From positions 67,389,383-67,453,382 of the forward strand of contig NC_135618.1 of NCBI RefSeq assembly GCF_053574225.1: a stretch of 64,000 bases of DNA, given 5' to 3'. Source of the stretch: Canis aureus. Lineage: Eukaryota > Chordata > Mammalia > Carnivora > Canidae. The notes under the pieces are model-generated. The model was not told the DNA's origin. It did no database searches and saw nothing but the letters and a program-made list of their open reading frames with translations. The position numbers were made by a program, and so were the translations under genes. How positions within the stretch are numbered: position 1 is the stretch's first letter; each line of letters starts with the position of its first letter. Of this stretch, positions 55,611 through 64,000 are shown in pieces.

Positions 55611-56467
55611 GAAGCAGTTACACCATTAATGACTACAGAGGTGAAGGGAATACGAGGTGTTGAAGCCTATTAGCATAGACTAGCCTGAGGAAGCAACAGG
55701 AAAATATCCATGATCTAGAAAAAGCCTATCATGTTTAACTACTCTAAACCCTTATAAATTGAAATCTAAAAACCTATCATTACGAGATACTATCGTTTGT
55801 GGAATTTTAACGTGTATCTCAATAGGTCCTTTTATGGTCTGAGTGTGCACACTGTGGAAATGAACAAGGAGATTTTTTGGAAAATATTTAAAATATTTGG
55901 TAAATACCGAGAACACAAGGTCACAGGAACCACGAAGAAAGAGCCTAAACTCTGGCCGTCACTACAGCAAGCAGTGAGGGGACCAATGGTAGGCAAATCA
56001 GCTCTCTCACTCTAAGAATCCCATTGCCTTCTACATCTCTCGTCTTCCTTCTATTGGTCTTTCTCAAGTGATTTATGGACTAAATCAAAGCAAGGAAGCA
56101 CTTTGCATTTTCTGAGTTATCCTGCTCATTGCTGCAGTAAAGATGAAATATCCTCCTTGCATTTTTCCCATATTGGATAAGTAAATATGGAAAATGATAC
56201 GATGAAATCCACATAATTATAGTTATTAACCAAAAGGAATAAACTGTAGATTCTATATAAGTTTTGGGGAAAGGTACATTCCTACAACACCAGGCAACTC
56301 ACTGCCCACATCACCTGCAGATCAAACAAAGGAGCTCTCCCATGCCATTTGCAGGAACAGAATTGGAAGCCACCCTTCCCACCTGACACATTAACTCTTC
56401 TGCCACCACGAGGAACCCTTACCAGCAGGAGCATCTCAAAGAATGCATTCTTTTCAGAACACTAAAG
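55611..56467. other. SMURF1: unique intronic sequence
   Basis: No element or exon recognised; short plus open frame at 55797-56015 has no family. Confidence 0.5.
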
Positions 56468-56476
56468 CCTCACTTT

Positions 56477-56761
56477 TATTCCTTTTTAAGATTTTTATTT
56501 ATTATTCATGAGAGACACACAGAGAGAGGCAGAGACACAGGCAGAGGGAGAAGCAGGCTCTCCACAAGGAGCCCAATGTGGGACTCAATCCCAGACCCTG
56601 GGGTCAGGCCCTGAGTTGAAGGCAGACACTCAACCACTGAGCCACCCAGGCATCCCTCTTTCTTAAGATTTTATTTTTAAGTAATCTCTCCACCCAACAT
56701 GGGGCTCAACTCACAACCTCAAGATCAAGAGTCATGCGCTCTACTGAGCTGGCCAGGCATC
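56477..56761 (-). mobile_element. two adjacent SINEs, minus
   Basis: 56485-56658 is a SINEC ('attcatgagagacacacaga', head 'gagccacccaggcatccc'). 56664-56761 is a short SINEC2-like copy ('aagtaatctctccacccaac', 'tgagctggccaggcatccc'). The pair is flanked by cctcacttt (56468-56476 and 56762-56770), so one inserted into the other's tail. Confidence 0.9.
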
Positions 56762-56770
56762 CCTCACTTT

Positions 56771-57329
56771 AAAAAATATCTACACTGATATCTGTCTAAT
56801 CAGGCTTGGTCAATTCCTTATAATCCACACTCATTAGGAGTTCTTAGAAATCCCTTGCACCTAACAAAACAGGAAAACATCTATTCTCAGATACAGAGAA
56901 AATTGGGTACTCACGACCTCCAACAGTCCCCAGTGGAAATGATCTTTCTGTTCCATTTGCAGGGCTGCTTGCGCCAAACAACATCCAGTTATAGGAAGCA
57001 AACAATATTAAGCTGGTTTCAGCCTTCCCAAAGCCAATTCCAAAGTGGCACCAAATGGTATTCCCAGAGAAAAGAAGTTACCCTTAACAAAATCTCACTC
57101 ATTCTTTTGAGTATTAGTAACACCACCAGGGTAGTGAGACATTTGATTGTCCACCTCATCAGCAAACTTACTTGCACTTATCTACCTGGCCCAGAAAATA
57201 TGTGACAAATCTGCCAAAAGCATGACAAGGAGAAAAAGTGAGGGTGTTCATCTAATTTGCCTCACCGAGAACACTATCAAAAGTCATTCTTCTTTTAAAA
57301 AGAAAAAAATCATTCAAAACGGACATCTC
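56771..57329. other. SMURF1: unique intronic sequence
   Basis: A 116-codon plus open frame (56855-57205) has no recognised domain. No element called. Confidence 0.5.
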
Positions 57330-57330
57330 T

Positions 57331-57516
57331 GGGCAGCCCCGGTGGCGCAGCGGCTTAGCGCCACCTGCAGCCTGAGGTGTGATCCTGGAGACCCGGGATC
57401 GAGTCCCATGTTGAGCTCCCTGCATGGAGCCTGCTTCTCCCTCTGCCTGTGTCTCTGCTTCTCTTTCTCTCTGTGTCTCTCATGAATAAATAAATAAAAT
57501 CTTAAAAAAAAAAAAA
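57331..57516 (+). mobile_element. SINEC_Cf, plus
   Basis: 'gggcagccccggtggcgcag', 'cggcttagcgccacctgcag', 'gacccgggatcgagtcccat', tail 'catgaataaataaataaaat' with poly(A). Short target-site duplication gacatctc on both sides. Confidence 0.93.
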
Positions 57517-57529
57517 CCCAGACATCTCC

Positions 57530-58955
57530 AAATAAAAAGTTTTAAGAAAATCCCTTGAAAATATGTAAAAGGTACTAACAGAACACAGCTGATCACAGTG
57601 ATACTCACACCCCAGTCACAACCTAAAAAACACTTGGCCATTGTTGCTGTGCACAGTCTCAACAACTGGCCCATACCAGGCATTCCCTGTTACACACTTG
57701 TACTCAAGACTTCCAATTTTTACAAGAGTAATAGGCTTTCTCATCTTGAAAAGAATCATCCCTTTAATAAAGGATAACAACATCTAAAAGAAAAAAATCT
57801 TTTTTAGAGATATGCACATGTCTGGAGGTATGTATGCACAACATGTGACGTCAGACAAGTTGAATAAAGATCCTTATGTGTCTATGTAGCTACACATGCC
57901 TTCAGTCATGGGCCCTTCTGTTAACTTCAACCTCGGACTCTAGCGTCTCTCCAGATGACCTGCCCACAGGGTGACACAGCTAACATCTCAGAGGTTAAGT
58001 TTTAGAGTTTCTAAGAATAGAGCTACACTAGAGAAGATGACTTAAACATCAGTCAGATGGATAAGTTTCATACCCAGTGACCATATCAACCAAACTAGGG
58101 CACATTTTGAAAAAAGAAGGATACTATTATTAATTCTGCCAGGACAACAGGTTTAAAACAGAACTGTTCCCAGCAGAAACAAAAAATACAGTCACTCTAG
58201 ACTATGCCCACCAGATAAAACGGATTTTCTACTTCCAAGAGATATTTCTCCGGTTCTATAGATGTGAAAATATGCAATAAGTCACCTCCTTTTAGGCATG
58301 TTATCTGATGATGAGAGAACACTAGGAACCAGGGGGAAAAGGAAGGTAAGATATGGCTAAGACTTGAGATATACTGTCCAATAAAGTAATGTACACACTG
58401 AGAATACTCCTGCTCATCTGGGATTTGCAAAGGACGTGGTGGTATTGTCCATGAGACATCACTTTGCAGAGCCATTTTTTTCAATTCAGTCACTAAAGAT
58501 ACAACTGTAAGCCTAAAGAAATAAGCACTGCCTTAGTCAAAAGAAAGGGTTAATAAGAACCATGGATCAGATTCAGAATCTACACGATCAACACATTTGT
58601 GATGTGAAGAGATTAATTTTTCCTAATTGATACTGAGTTAGTTTCACTTAATTTTAAGAAGTTGAAAATCAGTCTGCACGTCTGGAAATAAGATGTTAAG
58701 AGAATATGATGATTTCTCACAGGCAATTATTTCCCCTCTTCTCTCCTCTTCCACACTCTGCTATACTCTATACTCTACCATGTGATACTGGGGCAAGGTA
58801 GGGCTCCCCAACCTCCAGCTGGCTGGTCCCTGTTCACATCTGCCAATGGGAAGTCCTAAAGAGAGGAAGAGATAAAGAAGAAGAGGAGGTTTCTTGCCTA
58901 TTTTCCCATTTCTGTCAGCATCATTCCAGCAACAGCTGAATTTCCATGCAGAAAT
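57530..58955. other. SMURF1: unique intronic sequence
   Basis: A 98-codon minus open frame (58197-58493) has no recognised family. No element called over about 1.4 kb. Confidence 0.55.
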
Positions 58956-58959
58956 CTAT

Positions 58960-59110
58960 CCACAAAGGTGCTTACAGATGTGTAAAATGACACACATTCA
59001 AGGACATTCACTGCAGCATCGTGTGTTAAAGTGCAAAACCACAGACACCCTACATGTCCATCAAAGAGGGTCAGGTGATTTAACATAAATAAGGCAATGA
59101 TGGAGGAAAA
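58960..59110 (+). mobile_element. L1 3' fragment, small
   Basis: 'aaggacattcactgcagcat' and 'caccctacatgtccatcaaa' resemble the L1 ORF2 end. Confidence 0.55.
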
Positions 59111-59492
59111 AAGGGACATAAGACTGAAAGAAAACACACCAAAATGGTAGAAATCTTTTTTTTTCTGCTAGTGATAATAATTAGCATTTTATTTTCTTCA
59201 GTATGGAACCAATAATAAAGCCCAAGTTGAAAAGCTGCATCTGGTTATAGACTCCTTGGTATAAATGCTTACATAACACAAATGTATGTGCCCAGGGATA
59301 TTGGTAGAAGTCTTTATCAACAAATACATAAATTTAAATGTTAAACTCATCAATTAAAAGTCAGAGAAAAAAAATAAAAATAAAAGGCAGAGAGGAACAA
59401 AATGGATAACAAAACATGATTCAACTATATTTCGTCTACAAAGGATTAGTTTTAGATTCAAATACACAAATAGGTTGAAAGTGAACAAATAG
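59111..59492. other. SMURF1: unique intronic sequence
   Basis: Nothing recognised; A-rich near 59367-59388. Confidence 0.5.
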
Positions 59493-59493
59493 A

Positions 59494-59692
59494 GGGGCAC
59501 CTGGGTGGTTCAGTCAGTTAAGCATCTGCCTTTAGCTCAGGTCATGGTCCCAGGGTCTTGGGATCAAGCCCCACATAAGGCCCCTTACTCAGTGGGGAAC
59601 CTGTTTCTCCCTCTCCCTGCAACTCCCCCTGTTTGTGCTCCTTCTCTCTGTAAATTAAATAAATAAAATCTTCCAAAAATAAATAAATAAAT
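59494..59692 (+). mobile_element. SINEC, plus strand
   Basis: 'aggggcacctgggtggttca', 'caggtcatggtcccagggtc', tail aaataaataaaatctt. Confidence 0.88.
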
Positions 59693-60295
59693 ATTAACAT
59701 TAAAAAAAGATACTCCACACTAACAGTAACCAAAGACAACAGCTGGAGTAGCTATATTAACATCAGACAAAATAGACTTTAAGACAAAAATTGTTACAAG
59801 GGACAAAGGGAGATCTTATGTAATGATAAAAGAGTCAATTCATGAGGAAGATATAACCATTATAAATATCTATGCACCTAACAACAGAACCCCAAACATA
59901 CAAAGCAAAAACTGACAGAATTGACGGGAGAAGTAGAAAGTTCCATAATAATAGTTGTAGGCATTAACATTCCACTTTCAATAAACAGAACAATTACACA
60001 GAAGATTAACAAGGAAACAGAAGACTTAACGCTATAAATCAACTAGACCTAACAGACACACAGAACATTCACAACAGCAGAAAACATTCTTCTCAAGTGC
60101 ATGTGAAATGTTCTTTAGTATTAACCATACATTAGGCCATAAAAGAGTCTTAGTAAACTTTAAAAGACTGAAATAATTCAAAATGTTTCCTCCAACCACA
60201 GTGGAATAAAACTGGGAATCAGTAACAGAGGGAAATCCAGTATCCACAAATATCCTGAAGTTAAACAATGTACTTTTAGAAAACTAGTGGCTGAA

Positions 60296-60532
60296 TGGGG
60301 TACCTGGGGGCTCAGTCAGTTAAGCATCCAACTCTTGATTTTGATTTTGGCTCAGGTCATAATCTCAGGGTCATGAGATCAAGCCCCAAATCAGGCTCCA
60401 TGCTAGGCATGGAGATTGAGATTCTCTCTCTCCCTCTATTCCTCCTCCCCTTACCCCTGCTCGCTCTCTCTCTCTCTCTCTCTTTCTCAAAACAACAACA
60501 ACAACAACAACAACAACAAAAAAAAAAAAAAA
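60296..60532 (+). mobile_element. SINEC with (AAC)n tail, in L1
   Basis: 'ggggtacctgggggctcagt', 'aatctcagggtcatgagatc', CT run, then an unusual tail of about ten AAC units (60490-60519) and poly(A). Confidence 0.9.
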
Positions 60533-60925
60533 CAGAAGAAAAACCTTAGTGGGTCAAGAAAAAATTACAAGGTAAATTAGAAAAGACTTTGAGATAAGTG
60601 AAAATAAAAATGTCACATGTCCAAACATATGAGATGCAGCAAAAGCAGTGCAAAGAGGGAGAATGATAGTTGCAAAGGCCTACATTGAAAGAGGAGGATT
60701 TCAAATTAATAACCTAGCCATCCATCTATAGAAACTAGAAAAAGAAGAGCAAACTAAACCCAAAGCAGGCAGAATGCAACAATAAAAATCAGAGCAGAGA
60801 TAAGTGAAGTAGAAAACAAAACAAAAACAATCCTTAAAACCAAAAGTTGGTTTTCCCCAATAACAGGACTAAGATTAGAATGTCTGCTCTTGCCAGATAA
60901 AAAGCATCCACAATGGAAATGAAAA

Positions 60926-60945
60926 CACACACACACACACACACC
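60926..60945. repeat. (AC)n microsatellite in L1
   Basis: About ten AC units within the L1 relic. Confidence 0.9.
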
Positions 60946-61148
60946 ACAGCATAATCTTATCTACAGAAAACCCTGAAGAATCTACACAGAAACTATAAAT
61001 GTTAATAAATGAGCCCTGCCAAATTGCAGAATACAAGATCAACATACTAAAATCAGTTGTATGTTTATACACTAGCAATGAACAATCCAAAAATAAAGGA
61101 GATGATTCCATTTTACCTTATCAAAAAGAACAAAATACTTAGCAATAA

Positions 61149-61329
61149 TTTTTTTTTAAAGATTTTATTTTTTTATTCATGAGAGACACAGAGAGAGAGA
61201 GGCAGAGACACAGGCAGAGGGAGAAGCAGGCTCCATGCAGGGAGCCCGACGTGGGACTCAATCCCAGGTCTCCAGGATCACGCCCTGGGCTGAAGGCGGC
61301 GCTAAACCACTGAGCCACCCGGGCTGCCC
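61149..61329 (-). mobile_element. SINEC_Cf in L1, minus
   Basis: 'attcatgagagacacagaga', 'gctccatgcagggagcccga', 'gaaggcggcgctaaaccact', head 'gagccacccgggctgccc'. Exact target-site duplication acttagcaataa at 61137-61148 and 61330-61341. Confidence 0.95.
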
Positions 61330-61981
61330 ACTTAGCAATAAATTTAATCAAAGAAGTACAAGACTTATACACTGAAAACTACAATACATTGTTACCAGAA
61401 ATTATAAAAGACCTAAACAAAAAACTATCCCTGTTCATAGTCTGTAATATTCAATAACAGTAGGATGGCAACAATCCCCAAATTGATTTACAGACCCAAA
61501 ACAATTCCTATCAAAACCTCAAGTGCCTTTTTATAGAAATGGACAAACTCATCCTAAAAATGTATATGGAATTGCTAGGGATCCTGAATAGTCAAAACAA
61601 TCTTGAAAAAGAACAAAATTAGAAGATTTACATTTCCTGTTTCATCTACTGCAAAGCAATAGTTAGCAACATAGTGCAGAACTGCCATCGGAGAGACAGT
61701 CTAGATCAACAGAATACAACTGAGAGTCTGGAAATAAAACAATACAATTATGCTCAAATGATTTTTTACAAGGTGCTACATCCAATCAACAGAGGTTTTC
61801 AATAAATAGTCTTTTCAACAAATGCTGCCAAAACAACTAGATACCCACTCACCAAAGGATTCATCTGGACCTGTAGCTCATAATATACAGAATTTCATTC
61901 AAAAGGAATGAAGGTCCTATATGTAAAAGCAAAAACTATAAAACTCTTGAGGAAATACAGTGGTAAATTTGTCATTACTTT

Positions 61982-62153
61982 TTTTTTTTTTAAGATTGTA
62001 TTTATTTATTCATAGAGACAGAGAGAGAGAGAGGCAGAGAAACAGGCAGAGGGAGAAGCAGGCTCCATGCAGAGAGCCTGACGTGGGACTCGATCCAGGG
62101 TCTCCGGGATCACGCCCTAGGCTGCAGGCGGGGCTGCACCACTGGGGCTGCCC
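61982..62153 (-). mobile_element. SINEC_Cf in L1, minus, head damaged
   Basis: 'attcatagagacagagagag', 'gctccatgcagagagcctga', 'gcaggcggggctgcaccact', then 'ggggctgccc'. Exact 17-bp target-site duplication aaatttgtcattacttt at 61965-61981 and 62154-62170. The antisense head lacks the usual gagccacc bases. Confidence 0.94.
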
Positions 62154-63220
62154 AAATTTGTCATTACTTTGAATTAGGCAGTGATTTCTTAAGTATGACA
62201 CCAAAAGCACAAACAATATAAAAATAAAATAAATGACTTTATCAAAATTTTACAATTTTGCACGTCAAAGGACACTATGGGAAAATGAAAAGACAACGTA
62301 TAGATTGGAAGAAGATATTCAGAAATCATATATCTAATTAGGGTGTTGTATCCAGAATATATTTTAAAGACTGATAACTCAAAACAAAAAGACAAACAAC
62401 CCAACTGATAGACATTTCTCTAAGGGAGAGATAAAAATGGCCATAAGCACATGAAAAGATCCTCAACATCTTTCATCTTTAAGGAAATATAAATCAAAAC
62501 CACAATAAGATAGCATTTCATACCCATTAGGATGGCTATAACAGTAACTCAAAAAAAAAAAAAAAGGAAGAAAGAAAAGAATAAGTGTTGGTTAGGATGT
62601 GGAAAAAATGGAACCCACATACACTGCTGGTGGGATAGTAAAATGATGCAGCCACTGTGGACAACAATTTAGCAGTTTCTTAATATTTAAACATAGAATT
62701 CCATATGACCTATCATTTCTATTCTCAGGTATATATCCAAGAGCACTGAAAACATGTTCACACAAAATTTTGCACATAGCAGCATTATTCATAATACACA
62801 AAAAGTGGGAACCACCAAGTGTCCATCAACTGATGGAAAACTGTGCTCCATTCATACAATGGAATATTATTCAGCCACCAAAAGGAGTGAAGTAGTGATA
62901 CACGCTACAACATAAATGAACCTTGAAAGTGTTATGCCAAATGAAAGAAGCCAGACAAAAAGGGCCATATGTTGTTAGGACTGCATTTTTATGAAATGCT
63001 CAGAATAGGCAAATTCACTGAAATGGAAAGCAGACTAGTGGCTGCCAGGGCCAGGAATGGGGAGATGCAGAGTGATTGCTGAGTGGGTACCAGATTTCTT
63101 CTTAGGATGATGAAAACATTCTGTAATTCAACAGTGATGATGGTTATACAACACTGGGAATATACTAAAACCACTGGATTATACATAGTAACTTTTACCC
63201 CAATGTAAAAAAAAGAATAA

Positions 63221-63450
63221 GGGGGCACCTGGGTGACTCAGTTAGTTAAGCACTCAACTCTTGATTTTGGCTCAGGTTATGATCTCAGGGTCATGAGATC
63301 GAGCCCCATGTCAGGCTCCTTGCTCAGTGCAGAGTCTGCTTGAGATTCTCTCTCTCACCCTCTGCCCTCCTCCCTCTGCTCATGTGCACATAAGCATACT
63401 CTCTCTCTCCCTCTCTCTAAATAAATAAAATCTAAAAAAAAAAAAAAAAA
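63221..63450 (+). mobile_element. SINEC, plus strand
   Basis: 'gggggcacctgggtgactca', 'gatctcagggtcatgagatc', CT runs, tail aaataaataaaatct and poly(A). Confidence 0.9.
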
Positions 63451-63896
63451 GGCAATTCTATATATGCTGATACATACGGAAGCTTTCCAAGATGTATTAT
63501 TGGGTGAAAAAAAAAAAAAAGCAAGCTACAGAACTGAGTCCCCCACCTCAAGAAGGGGAGTAGGGAAAGGAAGAATATATAGGCATTTTCATCTAACACA
63601 TCTTTGCAAAAATAAACAAGAATGTGTTACCATTGGACTATCTCTGGGGAAGAGAATTTCAAGGCTAGGGGCAGGTGTGAAAAGACTTCCTTTTTAAAAT
63701 AAGCCATCTTACACAGTCTACATGTTGTGCCATGTATAGATACTTCCCCCCACGCCGCCATGTCGAAATAAAAACCAAACTGACCTTTCTAAAAGAGGAA
63801 ATAATGGAAATAAAGGGGTGGTTATATAATGAAAATATGCTCATGGGAAAATTGTTGATCATGCTGGGGGAGAAATACCAGGTAGTAATGAGAGTC
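63451..63896. other. SMURF1: unique intronic sequence
   Basis: Poly(A) near 63508-63521; otherwise no element or exon recognised. Confidence 0.5.
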
Positions 63897-64000
63897 TTTT
63901 TTTTTCTTTTTTTTTTTTTTTTTAATTATTTATTTGAGAGAACACAAGCAGGGAGAAGGGGCAGAGAGAAGGGGAGAAGCAGACTCCCTGCTGAGCAGGG
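63897..64000 (-). mobile_element. SINEC, minus, cut by window end
   Basis: Long T-rich stretch, 'aattatttatttgagagaac', then 'gcagactccctgctgagcag'. The antisense head lies beyond the window. Confidence 0.82.

Larger units (their letters stand above)
59700..63220 (+). mobile_element. L1 relic spanning most of ORF2, plus
   Basis: Starts in the endonuclease region ('tagctatattaacatcagac', 'atctatgcacctaacaacag'), continues through 'tgcagcaaaagcagtgcaaa' and RT text ('atcaacatactaaaatcagt'), to the C-terminal and 3' UTR ('aatggaatattattcagcca', 'ggctgccagggccaggaatg') and a final A run. Interrupted by three SINEs. No long open frame; inactive. Confidence 0.85.
5114..64000 (-). other. SMURF1: SMURF1 intron 1, partial (inferred)
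   Basis: No further SMURF1 coding sequence or other supported exon was found above 5113. Because the gene's first coding exon is missing, the remaining 58.9 kb is inferred to be part of the first intron. It is dominated by L1, SINEC, LTR, L2 and MIR copies separated by unique sequence. An internal alternative exon or non-coding transcript cannot be excluded. Confidence 0.75.

Noticed and set aside
59700..63220. Active L1
   Set aside because: Only ORF2-side sequence, interrupted by three SINEs, with no open frame above about 100 codons.

Overview
This window is mammalian nuclear DNA from a canid, most likely dog (Canis lupus familiaris) or a close relative. The evidence is many tRNA-Lys-derived SINEC repeats (box-like start 'cctgggtggctcag', tail of aaataaataaa), including very intact copies of the canid-specific SINEC_Cf type, together with two copies of the canid L1 3' end.

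The only protein-coding gene I can support is SMURF1, on the minus strand. Five consecutive coding exons lie between 546 and 5113. They encode most of the N-terminal C2 domain of this HECT-type E3 ubiquitin ligase and the start of the linker after it. All five are in frame, have canonical AG/GT splice sites, and join without a break. They correspond to about residues 19-160 of the known protein, exons 2-6 if the start-codon exon is exon 1. SMURF1 rather than SMURF2 is indicated by paralogue-specific residues (YVGKTDSIT, SNAISR, KLNPSDTDAV). The exon with the start codon was not found, so 5114-64000 is best read as part of a large first intron, at least 58.9 kb long. The exons for the WW and HECT domains lie beyond position 1.

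The rest is intron. From 1 to 5.1 kb there are short introns with few repeats. From 5.1 to 10.3 kb there is an old minus-strand L1 broken by SINEs and a MaLR LTR. From 10.3 to 18 kb the sequence is mostly unique, with L2 and MIR relics, a 5S rRNA pseudogene fragment, CA repeats and a canid L1 tail. From 18 to 30 kb there are several L1 fragments with nested SINEs and a small CpG-richer segment near 21.0 kb. From 30 to 44 kb LTR relics, L2, MIR, a hAT-type fossil and L1 endonuclease-region fragments are mixed with unique sequence. From 44 to 49 kb there is an L1 carrying a U6 snRNA-L1 chimeric pseudogene, a probable ERV LTR, and a canid L1 with an inverted 5' part. From 49 to 59 kb the sequence is largely unique with SINEs, and from 59.7 to 63.2 kb there is a plus-strand L1 ORF2 relic split by three SINEs. 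No L1 frame is intact; the longest open frame in the window is 181 codons and lies antisense to an L1.

I found no operon, CRISPR, phage or other unknown gene system. The points of interest are genome-evolution events: a U6-L1 chimera later hit by a SINE, a twin-primed L1, two perfect hairpins, a 44-45 bp tandem duplication, a bodiless poly(A) insertion flanked by a target-site duplication, and a possible alternative promoter-like segment. Family names are from recognition, not from a repeat search. Unique stretches have their own entries; I see no gene in them.
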